From: Spirochaetales bacterium
GTDB taxonomy: Bacteria; Spirochaetota; Spirochaetia; UBA9216
Assembly (NCBI GenBank): GCA_003245835.1
Contig: QKCC01000151.1
Coordinates: forward strand, 1-42,304
Reading direction: 5' to 3'
Length of the DNA stretch: 42,304 nucleotides
Shown one piece after another: positions 16,106 through 23,281 of this stretch. The notes under the pieces were generated by a model, which worked only from the letters and a program-made list of their open reading frames with translations, had not been told where the DNA came from and did no database searches. A program made the translations under genes and the position numbers. The first letter of the stretch is position 1; every line of letters begins with the position of its first letter.

Positions 16106-16690
16106 ATGGGAAGAGAAGCGGACGAAATTATAATTCAAAGGCTTCGCGCGGCGCTGCTGATAATCGCCGCGGGTACAATCTTTTCGTCTGTGCTTTATCC
16201 GGGCGGATATAATTTTCTCAAAGAGCCGTTAAGCGCCCTTGGGGGCATTAAAACATTCGACGGCCTGCGAGACAACTCAGCCTCACGAATCACCTTTTCT
16301 ATAACATGTATTACTGCAGGCATTGTGCTCGTTTCAGCCATGCCTGCCGCACACAAAAAATCAATACTATTGATGGGTACAGGGCTGCTATTGCTCCCTT
16401 TCCCCCATGATCTGTTCCGTCTTGCTCATCAGATTGCATCAGGACTGGCCGTTGCCGGCGCCTATTTCTACTGCACAGCGTATCTGCATCACAGCCGGCG
16501 GGAACATTTTACACAGGCGCTTTTCCAGTTAATAATCCTGACCTACGCAGCCCTGCATATAACAGGCTCGGGATTCCGGGAAGAATTCCAGACGCTCGCA
16601 TTAGGTTCGATAATACTTGTGCTTACCGGATCAGTGATGCCGTCGTTTCGGGGCAAAAAAATATCACCCACCCACGGTGAAGAGGTATAA
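16106..16690 (+). CDS. Small integral membrane protein, DUF998-like
   Basis: 194 residues with about six hydrophobic segments (near 10-28, 65-80, 88-102, 108-126, 134-152 and 160-180). The early pattern of a helix followed by YPGGYNFLKEPLSALGG resembles the DUF998 family, whose function is unknown. It stands alone on the plus strand between two minus-strand genes, so it is its own transcription unit. No ribosome site precedes the ATG, and a -10 box lies six bases upstream. The family call is tentative, but the coding status is good: long ORF, ordered hydrophobicity, no competing frame. Confidence 0.68.
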   Translation: MGREADEIIIQRLRAALLIIAAGTIFSSVLYPGGYNFLKEPLSALGGIKTFDGLRDNSASRITFSITCITAGIVLVSAMPAAHKKSILLMGTGLLLLPFPHDLFRLAHQIASGLAVAGAYFYCTAYLHHSRREHFTQALFQLIILTYAALHITGSGFREEFQTLALGSIILVLTGSVMPSFRGKKISPTHGEEV

Positions 16691-16697
16691 AAAAACA

Positions 16698-16718
16698 GGC
16701 CGGCTCATCCGACCGGCC
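16698..16718 (-). terminator. Terminator of the large LPP20-like lipoprotein gene
   Basis: On the minus strand, arms GGCCGG and CCGGCC enclose nine bases and are followed by TGTTTTTTT. It lies just past the stop of the gene at 16106, between the convergent genes, and acts for the minus-strand gene. The plus-strand side lacks a T tract. Confidence 0.68.
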
Positions 16719-16753
16719 CATCTATAATGCATCATGATGCTTCTGCGCTGATT

Positions 16754-18121
16754 TTAATCCAGACTGAAAGCGCCCTGCGCACCGGCTGCGAATTCGGAAT
16801 TTTCTCCGAATGCCTCAAACAGCTTTTCAAGACCTTTCGAATTGGCCTGAGTCCAGTTCAGCCCCGCGCCCTTGAATTCCTCACTTTCGTAGGTATAGAC
16901 GCTTGAACCGTTCCGCATTATCGAAATATTCGCCTTTATATAGATAATGGTGAAGCCGTAATCATTCGGCGGCGCATTCCTGTAATTAAGCCTGAAATCT
17001 ATTTCGAACGTATGACTCCCGTCGCTTTCAATTTTCACGGGAAGGGTATCCGAAAGCATCGCCTTGACGGAACCGTAAATACCTGTTTCATTTTCGAATT
17101 CGTCAAGATCACCTGTGTACTTCAGGTTAAGACTGGTTTTCAGTTTCTGAAGATCGATCAGAAAATCTGTTTTCGGAGGGTTCAGCTGAACAGCCTTGTC
17201 CTTGTAACCAAGCACATCGGTATTCAGCACAGCTGTTATGTAATTCTTGCCTGTTGTAAGGCCCGAAAGGTCAACGCTGTCGTTATATCTTCCGCTGCTT
17301 TGTGTATTACAGCTGAGCAGTAATTTTCCGCTGTTCCGTTCCAGCAGATCTATCTGCAGCTGTCCGGGTTTATTATCCATTGAGCTTTCGACAGTAAAAT
17401 TCAGATTCACAGGCCTGCCGGCTTCAGCGATTATTTCTTCATCGCCGATTGCTATTGTCATCGAGCCGATATACCAGGCAATCTGCTTTTCAAGCAGATC
17501 GATCAGTGCGCCCTTCTCTCCCTTAAGCTCAGTCTGAATCATCCCGGGGTAAGGCGATTCGGCAACAATCGACCAGCCGTCGATAAGCACGGGAAGGATG
17601 TCCGCAATGGACCTGCTGCTGTTTCCGAGTACAGGCTCCACAAGATTTTTAACCCTGCGCTCTATTTCGGCCATTTCACGCTTCTGGATGGCGGCCCATT
17701 CGGCCTTGTTCAGACGCATATAATACCAGTATCCCATGTCGGGGGAATACCATGCGTCGACAGTTTCAACTGCCTTCAGGTTCTGTTCAACAAGCTGCGA
17801 TATTTCTTCCATAGCCTGTTCTTCAACATTTCCCTTATTATCCTCGAAGGTTCGGTAATTAACCTCGCTCTTTATTGTTGCAGAAATCTCGGCAGCCAGG
17901 TTCGACATTGCACGCTTACGGGCGAGTTCATTGTCTTCGGTTTCGTTTCCGGTGTCTGAACCGCCGATTCCGGTGTAGTACGCATTGTCTGCCGGGTAGT
18001 CGGTAATCCATGCCGGCACGGCAGGCGTTGAAGCGCATGAACTTAGCGCCGCAAGAATTACAGCTGCGAGCACAGCAATGGCTGTAACCGTAATTGCGGA
18101 GCTGTGATATCTTTTAAACAT
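16754..18121 (-). CDS. LPP20-like lipoprotein, large form
   Basis: 455 residues. A lipoprotein signal peptide ends at ALSSC (cysteine near residue 29). An LPP20-type domain follows at about 35-160: PAWITDYPADNAYYTGIGG, then ARKRAMSNLAAEISATIKSE, which matches the opening of the LPP20 lipoproteins. The C-terminal 280 residues are beta-rich without a motif I can name. It is likely anchored in the outer or inner membrane. It precedes a terminator and shares the N-terminal domain with the smaller lipoprotein just upstream (18210-18758), suggesting an old duplication. Function is unknown. Confidence 0.8.
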   Translation of the reverse strand: MFKRYHSSAITVTAIAVLAAVILAALSSCASTPAVPAWITDYPADNAYYTGIGGSDTGNETEDNELARKRAMSNLAAEISATIKSEVNYRTFEDNKGNVEEQAMEEISQLVEQNLKAVETVDAWYSPDMGYWYYMRLNKAEWAAIQKREMAEIERRVKNLVEPVLGNSSRSIADILPVLIDGWSIVAESPYPGMIQTELKGEKGALIDLLEKQIAWYIGSMTIAIGDEEIIAEAGRPVNLNFTVESSMDNKPGQLQIDLLERNSGKLLLSCNTQSSGRYNDSVDLSGLTTGKNYITAVLNTDVLGYKDKAVQLNPPKTDFLIDLQKLKTSLNLKYTGDLDEFENETGIYGSVKAMLSDTLPVKIESDGSHTFEIDFRLNYRNAPPNDYGFTIIYIKANISIMRNGSSVYTYESEEFKGAGLNWTQANSKGLEKLFEAFGENSEFAAGAQGAFSLD

Positions 18122-18160
18122 TTTTACCCCCGATCAATTATAAGTGGTATTTAAATAAAA

Positions 18161-18189
18161 AAGCTGATCGAAGAGTTTCCGATCAGCTT
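18161..18189 (-). terminator. Terminator of the small LPP20-like lipoprotein gene
   Basis: On the minus strand AAGCTGATCG and CGATCAGCTT pair around nine bases and are followed by TTTTATTT. This separates the two lipoprotein genes into different transcripts. Confidence 0.75.
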
Positions 18190-18209
18190 TGATTGTAACA
18201 GATATCCGG

Positions 18210-18758
18210 CTATTTTCCTACAGGTTCTGATACCGTAGGATTGTTCTTGAGCTGGTAGTCAAGCTTTTCAAGAGCCTGGGCAGCTTTGAATTCAGCAAAA
18301 GCCGCGTCTTCATTTCTTACAAACGCTTCCTCGGCAGCAGCTTTCAGTTCAGACTTGTCAAGCTGCATAAGAACCCATATTCCGCCGTCATCATCCTGCT
18401 CAAATTTAACAGGCTTCGCGCCGCTGAGTTTGGTGTCGGTTATTTCTCTTGTTACCGATTCAACAAAGCTTATAACCTGCGTATTATCATCAACACCTGC
18501 TTCCTGGGCGTAATCGGTTACCGACGCCTGAATTGTGGTTTCGATCTGTCTTGCAATATCGGCACGGGCATTGGTTTCGGCAACTGTCTTCGACAGTGAG
18601 AGTTTCGACTGGTTTCCATAGCCTACACCGTAAATTACATCATCTGCTACAGGCGGATTAAGAACAAAGTCCGGAACGCCGGAAACTTTCTCTGAGCTGC
18701 ATGAGAAAACCAGCAGAACTGATAAAATAACGAGCACAGTAAATACTAACCTTTTCAT
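18210..18758 (-). CDS. LPP20-like lipoprotein, small form
   Basis: 182 residues. The lipoprotein signal peptide ends at LVFSC (cysteine at residue 20). The LPP20 domain follows, with PDFVLNPPVADDVIYGVGYG and ETNARADIARQIETTIQASV, parallel to the same elements in the larger neighbour. The C-terminus is an alanine/glutamate-rich helix. AGGAG precedes the ATG. LPP20 proteins are surface or periplasmic lipoproteins first known from Helicobacter; a role in envelope structure is plausible, but nothing here fixes it. Confidence 0.83.
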   Translation of the reverse strand: MKRLVFTVLVILSVLLVFSCSSEKVSGVPDFVLNPPVADDVIYGVGYGNQSKLSLSKTVAETNARADIARQIETTIQASVTDYAQEAGVDDNTQVISFVESVTREITDTKLSGAKPVKFEQDDDGGIWVLMQLDKSELKAAAEEAFVRNEDAAFAEFKAAQALEKLDYQLKNNPTVSEPVGK

Positions 18759-18795
18759 TTTCTACTCCTGAATCTGTTTAGATTTATCGAAGTTC

Positions 18796-18815
18796 CTAAA
18801 AACAATAGTTTTTAG
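18796..18815. repeat. Short perfect inverted repeat upstream of the small lipoprotein gene
   Basis: CTAAAAAC and GTTTTTAG are separated by AATA. It lies in the 159-base divergent gap between the lipoprotein gene (minus) and the small HMA-like gene (plus), within the lipoprotein leader or promoter. It may be an operator or an mRNA hairpin; it is too short to be sure. Confidence 0.35.
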
Positions 18816-18882
18816 CATACTTTTTTATAAATTTAACCTTTAACCGTAAATAATTCAACGAAATTAAAATAAAATTTGCGTT

Positions 18883-18911
18883 TTGACAAAAATTCAACTT
18901 TTTACTATGAT
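18883..18911 (+). promoter_or_regulatory. Promoter of the small HMA-like gene, leaderless type
   Basis: A consensus -35 TTGACA (18883-18888), 17-base spacer and -10 TATGAT (18906-18911). The ATG begins seven bases after the -10 end, so transcription should start at the start codon itself. Confidence 0.62.
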
Positions 18912-18917
18912 TAAAGA

Positions 18918-19160
18918 ATGGCAAGAAAAGCTTCATATATGTTCCTGGTTGACAATATCAATGCCCAGAGCGCCGAGACGCTCAGAAAAGCTCTGCTCGC
19001 CGACAGCACAGTGTCCGATGTTTCAGTTAAACTCAATTCCGGAGTTGTGAGTGTAACATCAACACGTGATCCGGAGACTACGCTTAAAATGGCCTGTTCG
19101 ATAGCCGGATGCATCTTCAGAATGAAGGTCAATAAAAAGAAAGCCCTCTACTGGTCATAG
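18918..19160 (+). CDS. Small HMA-like protein lacking the metal-binding cysteines
   Basis: An 80-residue protein. The pattern strand-helix-strand-strand-helix-strand (YMFLVDNI, AETLRKALLAD, VSDVSVKLNSGVVSVTS, PETTLKMACSIAGC) fits the ferredoxin-like fold of heavy-metal-associated domains. The usual CxxC loop is absent: the first loop reads INAQSA. The only cysteines are two in the last helix. The strong promoter and the fold pattern argue that it is real. Its stop overlaps the end of the convergent NTPase gene by six bases. It could be a non-metal partner protein; no function is claimed. Confidence 0.65.
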   Translation: MARKASYMFLVDNINAQSAETLRKALLADSTVSDVSVKLNSGVVSVTSTRDPETTLKMACSIAGCIFRMKVNKKKALYWS

Positions 19161-19685
19161 TGCTCCGGGCGGATTAACCGCTGAAATTTCAACAGAATCC
19201 CGGCTGAGTCCAAGTTTCTTCATTATTTCGTCTACAAGACTATCCCGCACAACCAGGCAGACAGTTCCACGGAAATCGGGAATCAGGCTAAGCGCCGCGT
19301 TCATAAATCCGCCGCCCCTGAGTTCGAGGGGCCCCAGTTCATCAAGAAAAACTGCATCCGGCTGTTCATCCATGGGAAGTTTCAGCATATCAAGGATTAT
19401 AGCTTCGGCTTCGCTGTAGGCCGTCCTATTGAAATAAAATCTGCTGAAATCATATTTTTCCCAGCCGCTGATTGAATCTGAAGCAGCAAACTCTTCCCTG
19501 ACTGCGGGGATTCTTCTGTTCGTCCTTATTTCGACCAGATTATATGCTTTCTTTTCTATTGTTTCTGCGGCTGAAATAAAACCGCCTGGGCGGCCGCCCT
19601 CATTACGGATTTTTTCAATCAGCTTCATTGCAGCAGTTGTCTTCCCCGAGTTTTTGGGACCGGTGATTATCTTTACCAAAGCCAT
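19155..19685 (-). CDS. P-loop NTPase, THEP1-like
   Basis: A 176-residue single-domain NTPase. Walker A is GPKNSGKTT near 8-16, and the Walker B region is VFLDELGPLELRGGG near 110-124, the pattern of the THEP1 nucleoside-triphosphatase family. No ribosome-binding site is seen before the ATG. The gene is divergent from mobB, only 21 bases away, so the two promoters overlap. This arrangement may link it to molybdenum-cofactor chemistry, but that is inference. Family assignment is fair; cellular role unknown. Confidence 0.77.
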   Translation of the reverse strand: MALVKIITGPKNSGKTTAAMKLIEKIRNEGGRPGGFISAAETIEKKAYNLVEIRTNRRIPAVREEFAASDSISGWEKYDFSRFYFNRTAYSEAEAIILDMLKLPMDEQPDAVFLDELGPLELRGGGFMNAALSLIPDFRGTVCLVVRDSLVDEIMKKLGLSRDSVEISAVNPPGAL

Positions 19686-19701
19686 AAGCTGATAATATAA
19701 T
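19673..19701 (+). promoter_or_regulatory. Candidate promoter of mobB, leaderless type
   Basis: -35-like TTACCA (19673-19678), 17-base spacer, perfect -10 TATAAT (19696-19701), five bases before the mobB ATG. The overlapping minus-strand word TATTAT (19697-19692) is six bases before the NTPase ATG, so both divergent genes could start from the same AT-rich patch without leaders. Confidence 0.45.
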
Positions 19702-19706
19702 AACTC

Positions 19707-20243
19707 ATGGATAAAAACACCCCTTTGATTATTTCTGTTACCGGATGGTCCGGAAGCGGAAAAACAACATTTTGTGAGAGGCTGATCAGCGAACTGCTCG
19801 AACGCGGATTCAGGGTATCTGCAGCAAAGAACTCACACCGCAGCCTCGAAACAGACAAGGCAGGCAGCGACAGCAGACGGTTTTTTGAAGCAGGTGCCGA
19901 GTCTGTTTGTCTTAATGCGGAAAATTCCATGACAATTTTTTATAAAAAACCGCTTGGTTCAGACGACCTTCTTGCAGCGCTTTTTGCAAATGCTGATTTT
20001 ATAGTGGCAGAAGGCTTCAGGACGGAAAATTCCTTTAATATAGAAATAACGGGGCAGATTGAAAAGCCGGAACTAATGAAGAACCAGCCCTCCGATTCCG
20101 ACCTTATCATCTATGCCGATGAGGATTTTGCCGCTGAACTTCAAAAATACGCCGGAGATTTTTCGGTCAGCAGAAAAACGCCCCGTTTAATCCACAGGGA
20201 TGATATTTCCGCAGCCGCCGATGCAGTCTGCAGAAGACGGTAA
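19707..20243 (+). CDS. mobB: Molybdopterin-guanine dinucleotide biosynthesis protein B
   Basis: MobB is a GTP-binding helper of MobA in adding GMP to molybdopterin. The 178 residues show a P-loop GWSGSGKTTF near 13-22, AAKNSHRSLETDKAGSDSRR near 44-63 and VAEGFRTENSFNIEI near 103-117, all typical of MobB (KHxxHxxDxxxxGxDSxR and DxxxxEGFK patterns). The usual His in the second motif is kept as NSHRSLETD. No other molybdenum-cofactor gene is in the window. It ends about 40 bases before birA and may not be linked to it. Confidence 0.88.
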   Translation: MDKNTPLIISVTGWSGSGKTTFCERLISELLERGFRVSAAKNSHRSLETDKAGSDSRRFFEAGAESVCLNAENSMTIFYKKPLGSDDLLAALFANADFIVAEGFRTENSFNIEITGQIEKPELMKNQPSDSDLIIYADEDFAAELQKYAGDFSVSRKTPRLIHRDDISAAADAVCRRR

Positions 20244-20246
20244 GCC

Positions 20247-20275
20247 TTGACAGATCAGGCTGCTTACGTTAACCT
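20247..20275 (+). promoter_or_regulatory. Promoter of the biotin operon, leaderless type
   Basis: Consensus -35 TTGACA (20247-20252), 17-base spacer and a weak -10 TAACCT (20270-20275). The birA ATG is eight bases after the -10, so the transcript should begin at or within a base or two of it. The left arm of the BirA operator covers the -10. Confidence 0.6.
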
Positions 20276-20299
20276 ACCACTACATGCCGGTTAACGTAA
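20264..20299. promoter_or_regulatory. BirA operator overlapping the birA start codon
   Basis: Perfect 11-base inverted arms TTACGTTAACC and GGTTAACGTAA with a 14-base spacer. The known bacterial BirA site has half-sites GTTAACC and GGTTAAC at 14 to 16 bases, so the match is excellent. The start codon of birA (20284) lies in the spacer, and the right arm encodes the first residues of the protein. Binding would block both promoter and start region, giving autoregulation of the whole operon by biotin. Confidence 0.9.
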
Positions 20300-21267
20300 C
20301 ACACAGCCGATATAAAAAAATTCTCAGCCAGCTTGAAAACACTGAACAGCCGGTATCAGGTGAAGTCCTTGCCGAAGCGGCAGGGGTTTCGCGGGTTGCC
20401 GTCTGGAAGATTCTGAACAAAATGAGGGATCTCGGCTATGTAATTGAATCGGACCGAAGCGGGTACAGGCTTATTGCGGTATCTGAAAAACCGCTGCCGT
20501 GGGAACTTGGTGACCAGTCAGGGACCGTAGAATACTTTTTTGAGCTTGATTCCACCATGGCAAAAGCAGCCGAGCTGATAGAGTCAGGGGCTGAAGACGG
20601 AACCACGGTAATCGCGGATCACCAGAGTTCAGGAAAAACTGCCGACGGGGGTAAATGGATATCACCTGAGGGCGGGCTGTATTTCACAAGGATCCGGCGA
20701 AAACCCTTTCCGGCTGCGTTCAGCGGTCTGTACACTTCCGTTATCTGCACCGCTGTCGCTGAGGTTTTGACTCGTGAATACAATATAAAAACCGACTACA
20801 ACTGGCCGAACAGGCTTTCCTGCAGCAGCGGAACGTTGGGAGGGGTGCTTACCGAAGCAAGAATCAGCGGGGGTATTGCAGCCGCATCTGCCGCAGGAAT
20901 CGGTATAAACGTCAACACCCCCGGATCCGAGATGCCCGAATCGGCAGCAAGCCTGCAGCTTATTACCGGCAAACCGCTTTCCGGCAGGGAACTTTATCTT
21001 AAACTTGTTGAAACTATCGATAGATATGAAGGTATATTCTTCGGCTGCCGCTTCGCCGACAGGGAAGACGCTGCCCTTCTAAGCATGATTGATAGGTGCG
21101 AAAAAAGCATGCCGGTAATCAACAAAACTGTGAAAGTTAGCGGACAATCCCGCGGTAAATCAAGGGGAGTAATCACCGGGCTCGATTTCTGCGGCGCCCT
21201 TAAATTAGTAACAGACAACGGAAAAATCGAATTTATTTATCCAGGAGACAATATCAGCTATGAATGA
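20284..21267 (+). CDS. birA: BirA-type biotin operon repressor with degenerate ligase motifs
   Basis: 327 residues: winged helix-turn-helix at 10-62 (LAEAAGVSRVAVWKIL), a biotin-ligase-fold domain at about 80-265, and a C-terminal SH3-like domain at 275-327. Biotin-pocket motifs remain (ELDSTM 87-92, DHQSSG 112-117, GIGINVN 205-211). The catalytic loop GRGRRG reads GKTADG (117-122), and KWPND reads NWPNR (173-177), so the conserved arginines and the active-site lysine are gone. It therefore probably binds biotin and DNA but may not make biotinyl-AMP or biotinylate proteins. It heads birA-bioY-ecfA-ecfT and has its own operator at the start. A second, working ligase elsewhere in the genome is predicted. 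Confidence 0.9.
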   Translation: MPVNVTHSRYKKILSQLENTEQPVSGEVLAEAAGVSRVAVWKILNKMRDLGYVIESDRSGYRLIAVSEKPLPWELGDQSGTVEYFFELDSTMAKAAELIESGAEDGTTVIADHQSSGKTADGGKWISPEGGLYFTRIRRKPFPAAFSGLYTSVICTAVAEVLTREYNIKTDYNWPNRLSCSSGTLGGVLTEARISGGIAAASAAGIGINVNTPGSEMPESAASLQLITGKPLSGRELYLKLVETIDRYEGIFFGCRFADREDAALLSMIDRCEKSMPVINKTVKVSGQSRGKSRGVITGLDFCGALKLVTDNGKIEFIYPGDNISYE

Positions 21268-21838
21268 TAGAAATACTATAAAAAGAAATATGACGATAGC
21301 TCTTTTCGCGGCACTGCTTGCGGCCGGAGCATACCTGCGCATACCCATCGGTCCGGTTCCTATTACCCTTACGAGCTTCTTCATGCTCACAGCGGCACTG
21401 CTTACAGGACCGACAGGCGGAGCAGCATCGGTAGTGATTTACCTGATAATCGGAACAGCCGGTTTGCCGGTCTTTGCGGGAGGAAGCGGCCCGGCAGTAT
21501 TCATCGGCCCGACTGGCGGCTTTCTGATCGCCTATTTTCCTGCGGCAGTACTGACGGGATTGATATCGGCAGGCAGCCGTAAACTGACCTTGCAGAAATT
21601 TCCCCTAAGGGACATTTCCGCGGTAATTACCGGAAGCCTGGTGCTTTATCTGATCGGGGTTCCATGGCTTAAATGGCGGCTCGGGCTTGAATGGAGCAGC
21701 GCTCTTGCAGCAGGTATGCTTCCTTTTCTGCCCGGCGATGCTGTCAAGGCAGCAGCCGCGGTTGCAGTCAGACAGATCCTGGTCCGCAGGGCCGGTGAAA
21801 TAATTCCGTTTCGCGGTAAAGCCTCGTTAGATGAGTGA
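21260..21838 (+). CDS. bioY: Biotin ECF transporter substrate-binding subunit
   Basis: BioY is the membrane S component that captures biotin. The 192 residues form about six membrane helices and carry the family marks RIPIGPVPITL near 27-37, GTAGLPVFAGGSGP near 65-78 and GPTGGFLIAY near 84-93. The ATG at 21260 overlaps the end of birA by eight bases. ATPase and T-component genes follow, giving a complete BioY-EcfA-EcfT importer. Confidence 0.95.
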   Translation: MNDRNTIKRNMTIALFAALLAAGAYLRIPIGPVPITLTSFFMLTAALLTGPTGGAASVVIYLIIGTAGLPVFAGGSGPAVFIGPTGGFLIAYFPAAVLTGLISAGSRKLTLQKFPLRDISAVITGSLVLYLIGVPWLKWRLGLEWSSALAAGMLPFLPGDAVKAAAAVAVRQILVRRAGEIIPFRGKASLDE

Positions 21839-22604
21839 TATGCAGCCCCGCCTCCCGCTTATTGAAATCGAAAACCTTCACCACCGCTTTGCTAACGGCG
21901 CGCATGTTCTGAGGGGAATCAGCCTTACCATAGATCGCGACAGCTTTACCGTCCTCGGAGGAGAAAACGGAAGCGGAAAAACAGTGCTTATGAAACATCT
22001 GAATGGTCTGCTTGAACCCACTTCCGGAACAGTGAAAGTTGATGGTGTATCGGTTTCTGAAGACTCGTTAAGAGCCAGGCTCAAGGTAGGATTTGTTTTT
22101 CAGGACTCAGATACACAGATCGTGGCACAGACTGTCGAGGATGATATTGCATTCGGGCCGATTAATATCGGCTGCGAACGCGAAGAGACGGCCCTCCGTG
22201 TAAAAAACGCTGCAGAGGCGCTTAATATTACCCGCATTCTGGAACAGTCCCCTCACCGGCTGTCCGGCGGTGAAAAGAAAAAAACCGCTATAGCCGGGAT
22301 TCTCGCAATGAATCCGGAAATAGTGGTTTTCGACGAACCATTTGCAGGGCTTGATTACGGCGGTGTAAAAATGCTTCTGAAAAAAATGCTCGAAATAAGG
22401 TCATGCGGCACATCCGTACTGGTTATAACCCATGATCTTGAAAAGGTGCTCGCCCATGCGGACAGGTTCATTATTATTTCGAACGGGATTATAGCAGGCG
22501 ACGGAACGCCGCCGGAAATGCTGCAGGCTGCTTCAGAACATGGAATGAGGGTGCCTCCGGGTATGTCAGTACCCGAAATGACATGGATGGAACCGGAATC
22601 ATGA
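21831..22604 (+). CDS. ECF transporter ATPase (BioM/EcfA type)
   Basis: The energy-coupling ATPase that would drive BioY. In 257 residues it has Walker A GGENGSGKTVL near 43-53, a Q-loop (FVFQDSDTQIVAQTVEDDI), ABC signature LSGGEKKK near 143-150, Walker B IVVFDEPFAGLD near 162-173 and the switch histidine in VITHDLEKV. The sequence after the Q-loop matches CbiO/EcfA rather than other ABC proteins. Only one ATPase gene is present, so a homodimer is likely. Eight-base overlap with bioY. Confidence 0.93.
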   Translation: MSDMQPRLPLIEIENLHHRFANGAHVLRGISLTIDRDSFTVLGGENGSGKTVLMKHLNGLLEPTSGTVKVDGVSVSEDSLRARLKVGFVFQDSDTQIVAQTVEDDIAFGPINIGCEREETALRVKNAAEALNITRILEQSPHRLSGGEKKKTAIAGILAMNPEIVVFDEPFAGLDYGGVKMLLKKMLEIRSCGTSVLVITHDLEKVLAHADRFIIISNGIIAGDGTPPEMLQAASEHGMRVPPGMSVPEMTWMEPES

Positions 22605-23221
22605 AACAGACAGCGCTTTTCGAGTATTCGACAAATAAAACCCTTCTACATTCATTGCCGCCTCTGCCGAAAGTCATCCTGACTGCATCGATCTGTATTC
22701 TGGCTGCGGCCCTGAACGGATTCATGCTTTTTATTCCGGTTTCAATTGCCGCTGTACTTCTTGCGGTTTCAGGCCGGGCTGTAATCATCCAGCTTGCGCG
22801 ATACTGGAAGCTGCTGATCTTCTTCGTATTGACCGGTGCCGTACGATTTATAACTTCGGGTTCGCTTTACATCGGCATAATCTTTTCTTTACGGATGATT
22901 CTGATGATGAGCGCCGGCATTATATTCTACAGCACTACCCGTCTCACCGCTTTCAGAACTGCAGGATACAACCGCAGACGGCCTTCAGCAATAAGCAATG
23001 CAATCGACATAATCGTTATGACGCTGGCCTTCCTGCCTGCCGTATTCAGAACTATAGAGCAGATGAGGGCGGCCCGGTACTCGAGATGCTTCAAAGCCGG
23101 AAAAAATCCTGTAAGGACAATATCCCTCTATTCCATACCGCTTATGATCAGCATGTTCCTTGAAGCTGACTCGGCAGCGGATGCATGGTATTCACGCGGC
23201 TACAGTCCCGGGAAAAAATAA
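22601..23221 (+). CDS. ECF transporter transmembrane T component (BioN/EcfT type)
   Basis: I chose the ATG at 22601, which overlaps the ATPase stop as ATGA and gives the normal N-terminus MKQTALFEYSTNKTLLHSLP. An in-frame ATG at 22583 is possible. About 206 residues with several membrane helices in the first 110 residues. Two coupling motifs of the EcfT family follow: RAARYSRCFKAG near 160 and DAWYSRGYSPGKK at the end, both variants of the A-R-G signature that contact the ATPases. Last gene of the biotin-uptake operon. No terminator is evident before the next promoter. Confidence 0.92.
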   Translation: MKQTALFEYSTNKTLLHSLPPLPKVILTASICILAAALNGFMLFIPVSIAAVLLAVSGRAVIIQLARYWKLLIFFVLTGAVRFITSGSLYIGIIFSLRMILMMSAGIIFYSTTRLTAFRTAGYNRRRPSAISNAIDIIVMTLAFLPAVFRTIEQMRAARYSRCFKAGKNPVRTISLYSIPLMISMFLEADSAADAWYSRGYSPGKK

Positions 23222-23235
23222 TTTCCTTTTTTTTC

Positions 23236-23266
23236 TTGACCATGACGCAGCGTCATAGTTTATATT
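23236..23266 (+). promoter_or_regulatory. MerR-type promoter with palindromic operator
   Basis: -35 TTGACC (23236-23241) and -10 TATATT (23261-23266) are separated by 19 bases, the long spacing typical of MerR-activated promoters. Within the spacer lies the perfect palindrome ATGACGCAGCGTCAT (23242-23256). The MerR-family gene begins 15 bases downstream, so it very likely controls itself. Confidence 0.8.
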
Positions 23267-23281
23267 TTCTATGGAGTTAAC

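Noticed and set aside
16729-16740. GCATCATGATGC palindrome next to the lipoprotein terminator
   Set aside because: A short palindrome with no promoter or gene start beside it; too little to call an operator.
18756-18917. Small RNA gene in the 159-base divergent gap
   Set aside because: The only structure is one 8-base hairpin without a T tract, and both promoters account for the region.
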